Source: Marnyiella aurantia
GTDB taxonomy: Bacteria; Bacteroidota; Bacteroidia; Flavobacteriales; Weeksellaceae
NCBI RefSeq assembly: GCF_014041915.1
Contig: NZ_CP059472.1
Coordinates: 1,364,001 to 1,428,000 of the forward strand
Reading direction: 5' to 3'
Length of the DNA: 64,000 nucleotides
The notes below the pieces were generated by a model. That model ran no database searches, had not been told where the DNA came from, and saw only the letters and a list, made by a program, of their open reading frames with translations. How positions within the stretch are numbered: position 1 is the first letter of the stretch; each line of letters opens with the position of its first letter. This document shows, in pieces, positions 51,308 to 60,151 of this stretch. The translations under genes were made by a program, and so were the position numbers.

Positions 51308-52468
51308 CTAGTAATTTTGATGAAGATAGCTGAAAATAGCCTCATCCACGCCAGTCAGTTCCACTTTTCGTCTGGCCATTACTTTTCCGGCAACCTCGAC
51401 AGCTTTGTCCAGTCTGAATTTTTCATCACCGGCCATACCGCCCCAACTGAAGGAGGGTATATGATTGGGTGGGAAGCCTGCTTTGAAGATATTGGCAGCT
51501 ACACCGACCACCGTTCCCGTATTGAACTGAGTATTTATGGCGGCTTTGGAATGATCGCCCATGATGAGTCCGCAGAACTGCAGACCCGTATCTTCCATGG
51601 AATTGCTGCTGTATGACCAGAGTTTAACAGAAGCATAATTATTCTTCAGGTTAGACGAGTTGGTATCGGCACCCAGATTACACCATTCGCCAATAACAGA
51701 GTTTCCGATAAATCCGTCGTGCCCTTTGTTGGAAAAGCCGAAAATAACCACATTGTTTACTTCGCCTCCCACTTTGGAATGGGGCCCAACCGTAGTTTCA
51801 CCATAAATCTTTGCCCCCAGATTAAATTTGGAACCCTCACATAATGCAATTGGGCCTCTAAGGTTACAGCCTTCCATCACTTCAGCATCTTTCCCGATAT
51901 AGATTTTTCCGGTACGGCAGTTAACAGTTGAAAACTCCAGCGTCGCGCCTTCTTCGATAAATAAATCTTCCTCATTTCCAAGAAAACCGTTCGTTGGCGA
52001 TAGCGGCTGAGAAGTCCGTCCCTCAGTAAGAAGTTCAAAATCGAAATCAATGGCTGCCGCATTGTAGGAAAAAAGGTCAGTAGATTTCCGGAAGAAGACA
52101 ATCTCCTCCGTAACATCCGTCATCTTTTCAATTTGGGATAGTGAGAAATCCTTAATATTTACTCTTGCAGCCAGCAACTCATCTTCATACACCAACGCTT
52201 CACCCATTTTCAAATTGCGGATTTGCTCCAAAACATCTTTGGTGGGCAGGAAATTGGGCACCAGAAACAGACTTTCCTCCAATTCAGGCGCCTGAAACTT
52301 CTGCTGCAGGAATTCTTCAGTAAAAAACGACACCTGAGTGCTGCCAAGCAGTTTCTGCCATCTTTCGGCAAAAGTAAGTATGCCGCAGCGCATTTCGGCT
52401 ACAGGTCTTGTGAAGGTTAAAGGAAGGAAATTTTCCCAGTATTGGGCATCAGAAAAAACAAGTTGCAT
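51308..52468 (-). CDS. GlmU-like putative sugar nucleotidyltransferase with left-handed beta-helix
   Basis: A 386-residue protein of the Bacteroidota GlmU-like family. The N-terminus (LVFSDAQYWENFLPLTFTRPVAEMRCGILTFAERW) is a reduced nucleotidyltransferase domain with TRPVAEMR, and residues about 165-350 hold hexapeptide repeats of a left-handed beta-helix (IGKDAEVMEGCNLRGPIALCEGSKFNLGAKIYGETTVG in parts, IGEWCNLGADTNSSNLKNNY, GDHSKAAINTQFNTGTVVG). It probably makes or modifies a UDP- or dTDP-sugar. It lacks the usual GlmU size (about 455), so standard GlmU function is uncertain. Own promoter on the minus strand. Confidence 0.88.
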   Translation of the reverse strand: MQLVFSDAQYWENFLPLTFTRPVAEMRCGILTFAERWQKLLGSTQVSFFTEEFLQQKFQAPELEESLFLVPNFLPTKDVLEQIRNLKMGEALVYEDELLAARVNIKDFSLSQIEKMTDVTEEIVFFRKSTDLFSYNAAAIDFDFELLTEGRTSQPLSPTNGFLGNEEDLFIEEGATLEFSTVNCRTGKIYIGKDAEVMEGCNLRGPIALCEGSKFNLGAKIYGETTVGPHSKVGGEVNNVVIFGFSNKGHDGFIGNSVIGEWCNLGADTNSSNLKNNYASVKLWSYSSNSMEDTGLQFCGLIMGDHSKAAINTQFNTGTVVGVAANIFKAGFPPNHIPSFSWGGMAGDEKFRLDKAVEVAGKVMARRKVELTGVDEAIFSYLHQNY

Positions 52469-52497
52469 TCAGTGGAATTTTTAATGAGAAAGGTGTT

Positions 52498-52505
52498 CAA
52501 ATTTA
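52498..52505 (-). promoter_or_regulatory. Putative -7 promoter element TAAATTTG (minus strand)
   Basis: Fits TAnnTTTG, 30 bases before the start of the GlmU-like gene at 52468; it overlaps the end of the L31 terminator region. Confidence 0.5.
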
Positions 52506-52507
52506 AT

Positions 52508-52541
52508 AAAAAAAGTCCTCCAAAAATTTGGAAGACTCTTA
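52508..52541 (-). terminator. Rho-independent terminator of rpmE2
   Basis: Stem AGTC-TCCAAA / TTTGGA-GACT with one mismatch; on the minus strand it is followed by TTTTTT. Confidence 0.8.
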
Positions 52542-52561
52542 ATATCGTTAAGATCCGTAAA

Positions 52562-52813
52562 TTACTTTGCGAATTTCTTATACTTGTTCATGAACTTGTC
52601 TACACGTCCTGCTGTATCAACCAGTTTGGTTTTACCGGTGTAGAAAGGGTGTGAAGTTGAAGAGATTTCCATTTTGATTAATGGATAAGTCTCACCTTCA
52701 TACTCAATAACGTCTTTAGTGTCAGCAGTAGACTTACTTAGAAACATCTCGTCGTTACTCATATCTTTGAAAACAACAAGTCTATAATTTTCAGGGTGGA
52801 TACCGTTTTTCAT
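52562..52813 (-). CDS. rpmE2: 50S ribosomal protein L31, type B
   Basis: An 83-residue L31 of the zinc-free type: it has [32 protein letters not shown] and a final [11 protein letters not shown], and no cysteine at all, so the four-Cys zinc site of type A L31 is missing. The B form is common in flavobacteria. A leader of about 75 bases precedes it. Confidence 0.97.
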   Translation of the reverse strand: MKNGIHPENYRLVVFKDMSNDEMFLSKSTADTKDVIEYEGETYPLIKMEISSTSHPFYTGKTKLVDTAGRVDKFMNKYKKFAK

Positions 52814-52892
52814 AACTTATTAAATTTAAATTAATTACAAAAAATTAGCGTTGAAATAAGTAATGGATCTTTCTCTGCTGAATTTTAGAGTG

Positions 52893-52900
52893 CAAAAATA
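52893..52900 (-). promoter_or_regulatory. Putative -7 promoter element for rpmE2 (TATTTTTG)
   Basis: Minus-strand TATTTTTG fits TAnnTTTG, about 80 bases before the start at 52813. It is divergent from the element at 52968. Confidence 0.45.
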
Positions 52901-52967
52901 CTAATTATTTTTAAACCTGCAACATACCTGTCTCTTTTTTTACAATATAAAGTTCCGCTTTTTTAGT

Positions 52968-52975
52968 TAAATTTG
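52968..52975 (+). promoter_or_regulatory. Putative -7 promoter element for the 52994-59681 operon (TAAATTTG)
   Basis: TAAATTTG, 19 bases before the ATG at 52994. The TTG at 52973 lies inside it and so cannot be the start of the first gene. Confidence 0.55.
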
Positions 52976-52993
52976 AAATCTATAAGTGAGGAT

Positions 52994-54394
52994 ATGAAAT
53001 TAAAAATAATAGCGGCAGTGCTTTTCTGGACAGCCCTGCTTATGATCTCCTGCACCAGGGACGAAATAAGTTTTGATGCTCCCACTCAGGAACTTCGGTT
53101 TTCGCGGGACACCGTTTTCTGTGATACCGTTTACAATCAGGTACGCTCGGAATCTTATGCTGTGAAAGTGTACAATTCGGAAGACAGGGATATCCTGATT
53201 CCGAGTATTGAACTTGGCCGCGGAATATCGTCGCTTTACAGGATTAATGTGGACGGTAAATCGGGTCACTCTTTCACTAATGTACCCCTCCGGAAAAAGG
53301 ACAGCCTTTATATTTTTGTGGAAATAGCACCAACAGCATCATCGCCGGAGGCCATTGCCGAAGACCGCATATTCTTCACCTCCCCTGCCGGCAAGCAGCA
53401 CGTAACGCTTTTTTCAGTAGTGCAGGATGCGGAATTTTTTGTAGAAACACCCGGCAATCCGAATATCCTATCCGGAAACATCACCTGGAATGATGACCGG
53501 GCGAAGATTATCTACGGTGACCTTACCGTTGCCTCAGGAAGCACTCTGAACATTGAACAGGGCACCAAAGTTTATTTCTTTAAAAACAGCGGCATGAAGG
53601 TAGCCGGCGGCGCCACAGTGAACATCAATGGAGACCTGAACGATGAGGTAAACATCCGTGGAGACCGTAATGACCCGAAATACGATACAATACCCAAGAA
53701 CTGGAATTCCATGCGTTTCGAACCTGGATCCACAGTCAATATGAACTATGCGAGAGTTTTTGGAGGAATCCGCGGGCTGGATTTGCGCGAAGCTTCTGCT
53801 ACAATAAAGAACTCCATCATACACACCTTTGATGAATATGGCATCTATGCGGTAAACTCTACTGTAAACGCAGAAAATCTGGTAATGAATAACTGTCAGA
53901 ACGCCGATTTTGGAATCTTTAAAGGCGGAAACTATAATATCATTCATTCCACACTGGCAAATTACTGGCAGCTGACCGCCACAGGAAGCGGTTTGGCAAT
54001 GTATGCTACCAACGAATGGATCAACAGTAATGGGCAGACGGAAACCGCGCCACTGAGCCTGAATATCGGTAACTCTATACTTTATACTAAAAATGCGAAT
54101 GCGGTGCAGTTTAAACCAATAACCGGACAGACCTTTAACTACGAAATCCGAAACTCCCTGCTGAAGTATGATACAGGTGCCGGATTTAATTTTGACACCA
54201 GTCCCGGAATAATTACTTCTTTTAAAAATACAAACCCGGGATTTGTAAACTATTTCACAGAAAAAATGAATTTAAGGGTAACTGCGGATTCTTACGCCAA
54301 AGGGAAAGGTGCCGCAGGTATTGCCGCAACCGTGCCGCTGGATATTGTTAAGATTTCACGTACAGGCATTGCCACCCTGGGCGCGTACCAATAA
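52994..54394 (+). CDS. Lipoprotein with beta-helix-like repeats
   Basis: A 466-residue lipoprotein (signal ends LLMISC). The N-terminal third is an Ig-like beta region (DTVYNQVRSESYAVKVYNSEDRDILIPSIEL-type), and the remainder shows right-handed parallel beta-helix turns (ASGSTLNIEQGTKVYFF, GATVNINGDLNDEVNIRGDR, AVNSTVNAENLVMNNCQ, NYNIIHSTLANYW). Such folds occur in carbohydrate-active and adhesion proteins, but no active site is evident. First gene of a compact operon that continues with MazG-like, WG-repeat, AroA and SDR genes. Confidence 0.82.
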   Translation: MKLKIIAAVLFWTALLMISCTRDEISFDAPTQELRFSRDTVFCDTVYNQVRSESYAVKVYNSEDRDILIPSIELGRGISSLYRINVDGKSGHSFTNVPLRKKDSLYIFVEIAPTASSPEAIAEDRIFFTSPAGKQHVTLFSVVQDAEFFVETPGNPNILSGNITWNDDRAKIIYGDLTVASGSTLNIEQGTKVYFFKNSGMKVAGGATVNINGDLNDEVNIRGDRNDPKYDTIPKNWNSMRFEPGSTVNMNYARVFGGIRGLDLREASATIKNSIIHTFDEYGIYAVNSTVNAENLVMNNCQNADFGIFKGGNYNIIHSTLANYWQLTATGSGLAMYATNEWINSNGQTETAPLSLNIGNSILYTKNANAVQFKPITGQTFNYEIRNSLLKYDTGAGFNFDTSPGIITSFKNTNPGFVNYFTEKMNLRVTADSYAKGKGAAGIAATVPLDIVKISRTGIATLGAYQ

Positions 54395-54413
54395 CATATT
54401 CAGTAAAAAATAA

Positions 54414-54749
54414 ATGGAAACGGAAATAACAGTTCTCCAAAAGCAGGTGGACCATTGGATCAACACCGTAGGCGTGCGCTATTTCAATGAGCTTACCAAT
54501 ATGGCTATGCTTACTGAAGAAGTAGGCGAAGTGGCGCGGATCATAGCCAGAAGATATGGAGAACAAAGCGAAAAGGAGTCCGATAAAGGAAAAGATTTAG
54601 GTGAAGAACTGGCGGACGTGTTATTTGTCACCTTGTGCTTAGCCAATCAAACAGGGACTGATTTACAGGCAGCTTTTAACAAAAAAATGACGCTGAAAAC
54701 AGAGCGTGACGCCAGCCGACATCATAAAAACGAAAAACTAAAACCTTAA
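54414..54749 (+). CDS. MazG-like nucleotide pyrophosphohydrolase
   Basis: A 111-residue protein with one MazG-type domain: MAMLTEEVGEVARIIAR and DLGEELADVLFVTLCLANQTG carry the EExxE and ExxD metal-binding residues. It would hydrolyse non-canonical nucleoside triphosphates to monophosphates. Small single-domain members of this kind act as dimers or tetramers. The next gene starts directly after its stop. Confidence 0.92.
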   Translation: METEITVLQKQVDHWINTVGVRYFNELTNMAMLTEEVGEVARIIARRYGEQSEKESDKGKDLGEELADVLFVTLCLANQTGTDLQAAFNKKMTLKTERDASRHHKNEKLKP

Positions 54750-55985
54750 ATGCATAAATTATTAACAGCCCTATTTATACTTCTATTCGGTTTATGCTGG
54801 GCACAGATCACCGTTCCCTACAGGGTAGGCGATAAATTTGGCCTCTCAGATGAAAACGGGAAGATGCTTATTCCGGCAACTTATGATGTGATTGATGTAC
54901 ATGCTCCCGGGGAATTTACTGCTACAAAAAGAAGCGCGAACGGTTTTAAAACTACTTACATTACCGATAATAAAATCAGGCTCAGCGATACAGATTACAA
55001 CTACTTCAACCTGGATTCTTCCTTCATAACTGCCGTCAAGCTAAAAAATACGAGGGATTTCGGTGCAGATGATTCCCGGAACAGCGTTACGGATATTTAT
55101 ACTTTAAACGGTAAAAAACTCTTCGAACAGTCTTTTCGGTTTGTTAATTTCATTGAAGATGAAAAAAAGCCCCCATTGAAAGATGAAATTCTGATTCTTA
55201 CCAATGATCTGAATGGTAAGTACAGTTTGCTTTTGCTGAATAAAAACACTACGAAGGTAATTAAGACCTTTTTTGAGAATGCCGTAGATGTGGATACAGA
55301 TTACGACTGGCTGCCTTCCAGTTTCAACGTAAAATATGTTTTGGCCAGAGAAACAACCCTGAATCAGCTCACGATAACCTTCGAAAACGGCAGGATAAAA
55401 ACTCAGAATACAGAAACTGTTTCGTCTTCATCAGGCATGGGCAGGTCTGTGTCCGAAAGCTACAGCTCCTTTTCTCCACCGCCTCCTCCGCACGCTTACG
55501 CGCTGGAAAGCATAAAATCTGCACCAAAAAAACCGGAGCAGAAAAATGATAAAGTCGTTCTGGAAATCAGAATGGTAGATCTGAATAAAAGATATACTGA
55601 ACCTTATACAAACCAGACCATGACTTTGGTTAATCATAAACTAACTCCGGAATATGCAAATCTGGTGAAAGTTGACAACAAATGGGGCTTTTTTGGTAAC
55701 CAGACCAAGAACTGGATTCTACCGCCGGCTTATGATGAAATAATCCTGGATGAAGGAAAGTGTGTCTTTTGCAGTACCTACATCGTGCGGGAAGGAGAAG
55801 TATACCGCATCATTGAAATCGAAAACAACAAGCAAAAAATTTTCACTGGAAAATTTGAAAAGTTCCCTCATTTTTCAAAGAAAGATTTCGGAAGAAAAGG
55901 GTTTCAGCTGATACAGCTTTTTGATCAGGATGGTAAATTCTTCGCATATGCCAATCAGGACGGTAAAGTATATCACAGCAAATGA
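54750..55985 (+). CDS. Exported WG repeat protein
   Basis: A 411-residue protein with a signal peptide (about 1-19, ending CWA|Q) and WG-type repeats at both ends: YRVGDKFGLSDENGKMLIPATYDVID near the N-terminus and VDNKWGFFGNQTKNWILPPAYDEIIL in the C-terminal third, with a Ser/Pro-rich link between (SFSPPPPPHAY). WG repeats form propeller-like binding modules of unknown partner. Its last four bases overlap the aroA start. Confidence 0.88.
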   Translation: MHKLLTALFILLFGLCWAQITVPYRVGDKFGLSDENGKMLIPATYDVIDVHAPGEFTATKRSANGFKTTYITDNKIRLSDTDYNYFNLDSSFITAVKLKNTRDFGADDSRNSVTDIYTLNGKKLFEQSFRFVNFIEDEKKPPLKDEILILTNDLNGKYSLLLLNKNTTKVIKTFFENAVDVDTDYDWLPSSFNVKYVLARETTLNQLTITFENGRIKTQNTETVSSSSGMGRSVSESYSSFSPPPPPHAYALESIKSAPKKPEQKNDKVVLEIRMVDLNKRYTEPYTNQTMTLVNHKLTPEYANLVKVDNKWGFFGNQTKNWILPPAYDEIILDEGKCVFCSTYIVREGEVYRIIEIENNKQKIFTGKFEKFPHFSKKDFGRKGFQLIQLFDQDGKFFAYANQDGKVYHSK

Positions 55986-57232
55986 TTCTCACAAAATCTA
56001 CACTTTTAAGTAATAAAACCATTACTGTCAGCGGTTCGAAAAGCATATCGAACCGTTTGCTGATTCTGCATGCGCTGTTCAGTAATATAAGGATTACGAA
56101 TCTTTCTGATTCTCAGGATACAAAACTACTCCAGGCCGCGCTTGAAAACAATTCAGATACGATCGATGTTCATCATGCTGGAACGGCTATGCGCTTTCTG
56201 ACCTCTTACTTTGCTATTCGGGAAGGTAAAACCACAATACTAACCGGTTCGGACAGAATGAAACAGCGACCAATTAAACCTCTGGTTGATGCTTTGAAGC
56301 AATTGGGCGCAGAGATAGATTACCTGGAAAATAACGGCTATCCCCCTTTAAAGATTAGGGGGCACAAACTACGCGGAGGCGAGGTGAAAATTCAGGCAAA
56401 TGTGTCCAGCCAGTTTATCACGTCACTTATGCTCATAGGGGCAAAGCTGGAGAATGGTATCACGATAATCCTGGAAGGAAAGATCACCTCTATTCCTTAT
56501 CTTGAAATGACGCTGAAGATCCTGCGAACCATCGGGATCAGCAACAGTTGGGAAAGCGACACCATAAAGGTGGAGCCCAATATCCAAACCGAAAAAAATT
56601 CCCAAATCATACCGTTTACAATAGAAAGCGACTGGAGTTCGGCTTCCTACTTCTATTCGCTGGCGGCTATCGGACGCAACAGCATCAGCTTAAAATGCTT
56701 TAAACCATTTTCCCTTCAGGGCGACTCTGCCATCCGGGAACTTTATTGGGAATACTTCGGCGTTAATACAATTTCCGAAGGTGCGGAAGCTAAAATATCG
56801 CTTTTACCGGAAAGCAACTTTAAATATCCGGAGCGTATTGAACTGAATATGAATGCGTGCCCGGACCTTGCACAAACCATTTGTGTAACGGCTGCCGCAT
56901 TAAAGATTTCATTTCACATTACCGGTCTGGAAACACTAAAAATAAAGGAAACGGACCGGCTGTCGGCACTTCAAAATGAACTCTTCAAGATTGGCTGCCT
57001 TACTGAAACCACAGACGAGTCTATCTGGAGCACTAACTTTATAGAGCCCGCTGCAAATATCAGCATTGAGACGTACACTGACCACCGCATGGCCATGAGC
57101 TTCGCACCCTTCTGCCTCCTGCAGGAATTAAGCATTGAAAATGAAGAGGTAGTACAAAAATCCTATCCCAACTTTTGGGCAGACCTGGCACAATGCCTGA
57201 CCCCACAAACAGACTTAGATGAAAAGCAATAA
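55982..57232 (+). CDS. aroA: 3-phosphoshikimate 1-carboxyvinyltransferase (EPSP synthase)
   Basis: Transfers enolpyruvate from PEP to shikimate 3-phosphate, the sixth step of the shikimate pathway for aromatic amino acids. The 416-residue protein has SGSKSISNRLLIL, HHAGTAMRFLTSYF, DRMKQRPIKPLVDALKQLGA, SSQFITSLMLIGA, DWSSASYFYSLAA and KETDRLSALQNEL plus TDHRMAMSFA, all conserved in AroA. It is a little shorter than E. coli AroA (427). Coupled by ATGA overlap to the WG-repeat gene and overlaps the SDR gene by 14 bases. Confidence 0.97.
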   Translation: MILTKSTLLSNKTITVSGSKSISNRLLILHALFSNIRITNLSDSQDTKLLQAALENNSDTIDVHHAGTAMRFLTSYFAIREGKTTILTGSDRMKQRPIKPLVDALKQLGAEIDYLENNGYPPLKIRGHKLRGGEVKIQANVSSQFITSLMLIGAKLENGITIILEGKITSIPYLEMTLKILRTIGISNSWESDTIKVEPNIQTEKNSQIIPFTIESDWSSASYFYSLAAIGRNSISLKCFKPFSLQGDSAIRELYWEYFGVNTISEGAEAKISLLPESNFKYPERIELNMNACPDLAQTICVTAAALKISFHITGLETLKIKETDRLSALQNELFKIGCLTETTDESIWSTNFIEPAANISIETYTDHRMAMSFAPFCLLQELSIENEEVVQKSYPNFWADLAQCLTPQTDLDEKQ

Positions 57233-58019
57233 AACAATAATTATTACCGGAACCTCCGGTGGAATAGGTTTCGTTTTGGCAGAATATTTTGGCAAAAAAG
57301 GCCATAAAGTATACGGCCTAAGCCGCAAAACGGCGGAATCGCCTTATTTCATAACAATTCCTACGGATATTACAGATAATAACCAGGTTCAGGCAGCTAT
57401 AACCAAGGTTTTAAATGACGGACAAAATATCGATTTGCTGATTAATAACGCCGGTATGGGCATGGTGGGCGCTGTAGAAGATTCAACAAAAGACGATATA
57501 TGGAAACTTTTTAACCTGAATTTGGTAGGTGCAGTACAGTTAATGTCAGCTGTACTGCCTGCCATGCGCGCTCAGAAAAACGGTCAGATTATTAATATTT
57601 CCAGCATCGGGAGCGAAATGGGACTGCCATTCCGTGGATTTTATTCAGCTTCAAAATCTGCATTGGATAAAGTAACGGAAGCCATCAGATATGAGGTTTC
57701 ACCGTGGAACATCCATGTCTGTTCACTTCATTTAGGTGATATTAAAACAAAGATTGCAGAAAACCGCGTAAAAACATCGGTATCTGATCCTTACAAAATT
57801 ACCTTTTCCAAAGTTCATGACCTGATGAATTCGCACGTTGATGACGGCACTGAACCTCTGGATGTAGCGGTTTATATTGAAAAGCTAATCTTGAAAGACC
57901 ATTGGAAAGCACATTATTATTTCGGAAAATTCGGCCAGAAAATCGGTGTGCCTTTAAAATGGATCTTACCGCAGAGGCTTTACGAAAAGCTGATGAAAAA
58001 GTACAATAAGCTGGACTGA
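57219..58019 (+). CDS. Short-chain dehydrogenase/reductase
   Basis: A 266-residue classical SDR enzyme: cofactor motif ITGTSGGIGFVLAEYF (TGxxxGIG), NNAGMGMVGAVED, catalytic S in NISSIGSE, Y-x-x-x-K in FYSASKSALDKVTEAI. It uses NAD(P)H to reduce or oxidise an unknown carbonyl/alcohol substrate. It overlaps aroA by 14 bases, so it is co-translated; a role in aromatic synthesis does not follow from that. Confidence 0.92.
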   Translation: MKSNKTIIITGTSGGIGFVLAEYFGKKGHKVYGLSRKTAESPYFITIPTDITDNNQVQAAITKVLNDGQNIDLLINNAGMGMVGAVEDSTKDDIWKLFNLNLVGAVQLMSAVLPAMRAQKNGQIINISSIGSEMGLPFRGFYSASKSALDKVTEAIRYEVSPWNIHVCSLHLGDIKTKIAENRVKTSVSDPYKITFSKVHDLMNSHVDDGTEPLDVAVYIEKLILKDHWKAHYYFGKFGQKIGVPLKWILPQRLYEKLMKKYNKLD

Positions 58020-58076
58020 GAAAAAGATGAGCGCAATGAAAATATAAAATAAACGTTCTTTGCTTGAGCAGCCAAA

Positions 58077-59681
58077 GTGAGCCGACTAATTCAAATATCA
58101 TTTCTTCTCTTATGTGTGTTCCTCAATGCGCAGCAAAAGGAATTCTGGCTTATCGATGTACAAACTAACAGCAAAAAGGTGGTCAAAGATTCACTGGCTG
58201 CCACAAAATTCCTGGACTCACTTGCCGAAAACAATCACTTTTTCACAGAAATCAGAAATATTGACGACGAAGTTGTCCGAACCAAAATTTACTATGACAA
58301 AGGCCCAAATTATAACACTGCTAATGTAAGACTTTCGGACAGCGTGGCCGCTGACCTTAAAACATCCGGGACTTTCTATACGAAAAACCTTGATTCAGTA
58401 CGGAAGAACATCAACCAAAAATATGTTGATCTGGGCTATTCCTTCAGTCGGGTAAAAACGAAGTACCTGGGAATGGAAAAGGGAATTCCGAAGGTGGAAT
58501 TGTCCGTAAACCGAAACAGGCAAAGAAAAATAGACGGTTTTGTACTGAAGGGTTACGAAAAGGCACCCAAAAGATTTGTAAAGAATCTAGAAAAAGAATT
58601 CAAATTAAGGAAATACGGCGATGAAAATCTGCTGGCCATTAACCGTAGCCTTCAAAACCATCCGTTTGTATCTCTGGAAAGGCCTCCGCAAACACTTTTC
58701 ACCCAGGACTCTACCAATATTTATCTGTTTCTGCAGAAGAAAAAAGTAAATTCTTTTGACGGGATGCTGGGATTTGGAAATGACAAGGAGGAGAAATTCA
58801 CTTTCAACGGCACACTGAATCTGAATTTCAGGAATGTTTTCAATGGCTTTGAAAGCATATCACTTTTTTGGCAACGAAATCCGGACCGGGGGCAATCCTT
58901 CGACCTTAAAGCAGATATCCCCTATCTGTTCCAGTCCAATGTAGGCGCCAGTGTGAACATGAATATCTTTCGGCAGGATTCCACATTTGCCAATGTGAAA
59001 GTGTTGCCGGCGGTCTACTATAACCTCTCCAGCCGACAAAGGCTGGGACTTCGAGGCACATTCGAAACCTCTACCGTTCTTGACTCGCTCTATACGCAGG
59101 GAACGGAATATACCCGTAAAGGAGCCGGTCTGTGGTACGACTACACTGCACCTACGGAAATTGAACTTTTCCTGCACAAAACCAGGGTACGTGCTGAAGC
59201 CGATGCGCTCTTTACCAATTATTCCGCGGCAAATTTAGATGCTACACAAATGCGCTATTTCCTGGCTGCCGAGCACAACCTGCGCCTGCGCGGCAACAAT
59301 TACCTCAATTTAAAAGGTGAATCTGCCATGTTGAGTTCGCAGAATGAACTCACCACCAACGAACTCCTGCGCTTCGGCGGCTGGAACTCGCTCCGTGGCT
59401 TCAATGAAGAGGCACTGTACGCCGATTTCTATTATTACGGTGCTGCCGAATACCGCTACCTCGTAAACAATCAGGCCTTCTTCGATGTGTTCCTTCAGTA
59501 CGGGCAGCTTTATAACAAGGTTGCTGACCTCAGGCCCCAACTCTACAGTTTCGGTCTTGGTTTCAATTTCTTCCTGCCTATCGGTCTTATGAGTTTCCAG
59601 ATCTCCAACGGTAATGAATTTGGCAACGAGATCAAATTCGGGGATACGAAGATCCACTGGGGAATTCTAACGAGGTTTTAA
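58077..59681 (+). CDS. Omp85 superfamily outer-membrane protein (BamA/TamA-like)
   Basis: A 534-residue protein beginning with GTG at 58077 and a signal peptide (about 1-19, ending FLNAQ). Residues about 75-180 look like POTRA-type domains (VRKNINQKYVDLGYSFSRVKTKYLG, KIDGFVLKGYEKAPKRFVKNLEKEF in parts). From about 225 a beta barrel follows, with the Omp85 signature GGWNSLRGFNEEALY (RGF) near 440 and a C-terminal strand ending in GILTRF. It is shorter than BamA, so a TamA- or ShlB-like insertase or translocase is likelier. Last gene of the operon. Confidence 0.88.
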   Translation: MSRLIQISFLLLCVFLNAQQKEFWLIDVQTNSKKVVKDSLAATKFLDSLAENNHFFTEIRNIDDEVVRTKIYYDKGPNYNTANVRLSDSVAADLKTSGTFYTKNLDSVRKNINQKYVDLGYSFSRVKTKYLGMEKGIPKVELSVNRNRQRKIDGFVLKGYEKAPKRFVKNLEKEFKLRKYGDENLLAINRSLQNHPFVSLERPPQTLFTQDSTNIYLFLQKKKVNSFDGMLGFGNDKEEKFTFNGTLNLNFRNVFNGFESISLFWQRNPDRGQSFDLKADIPYLFQSNVGASVNMNIFRQDSTFANVKVLPAVYYNLSSRQRLGLRGTFETSTVLDSLYTQGTEYTRKGAGLWYDYTAPTEIELFLHKTRVRAEADALFTNYSAANLDATQMRYFLAAEHNLRLRGNNYLNLKGESAMLSSQNELTTNELLRFGGWNSLRGFNEEALYADFYYYGAAEYRYLVNNQAFFDVFLQYGQLYNKVADLRPQLYSFGLGFNFFLPIGLMSFQISNGNEFGNEIKFGDTKIHWGILTRF

Positions 59682-59723
59682 ATCGGGAGCATACTGTTCG
59701 GCCCTTCGGCGCTTAATATTCAG

Positions 59724-59790
59724 CCCGCTGTCCGCTACTACCTGGCGCCCGCCTGCGGCGGGCGCCAGGTAACCACTTCCATCGGGGCTA
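59724..59790 (-). repeat. Hairpin-centred dispersed element, copy 2
   Basis: Read on the minus strand: TAGCCCCGATGGAA, then a perfect 15-base inverted repeat (arms 59739-59753 and 59757-59771, GC-rich, 3-base loop), then GTAGCGGACAGCGGG. Flanks match copy 1 at 39554-39641, arms do not. It follows the Omp85 gene by about 45 bases and may act as its terminator. Confidence 0.72.
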
Positions 59791-60151
59791 TAACTTGGCA
59801 ACACCTTCTTAGACGTACCTGCTCTCCAATTTCGGGATAAGAATCAGATTTCTATATCAAACTACCTGTTAGGTCCTTCTTCATACTATACACATGTATA
59901 AATATGCCTGGTTGGGATTTCACCAGGGATTTCACCTAAAAATACATCCCTGATTACTGGTATATTAATTTATTTTATTCACATTTTCCATACAACCTAT
60001 TTAAAATCTTCCTAATTTCGTAAGGCATTGCATATCAATTCGGCAACTGCAGGGCTTCGAAAGTTACAGGCGCCAACCTGTGTGAAAGGAATTTGGCCTA
60101 AAGGATTCCTTCACAACAAACCAAAAACTACCAACCACAAAACTCCGTAAA
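59791..60151 (+). promoter_or_regulatory. Leader region of the large open reading frame, with two hairpins
   Basis: No gene is seen in these 360 bases. A near-consensus -7 element TAATTTCG stands at 60013-60020. After it lie ACAGG-N6-CCTGT (60066-60081) and a larger hairpin, TGTGAAaGGAAT / ATTCCTTCACA (60081-60115) with a 12-base loop. That gives a structured leader of about 130 bases before the ATG at 60152, longer than elsewhere in this window. Confidence 0.45.
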
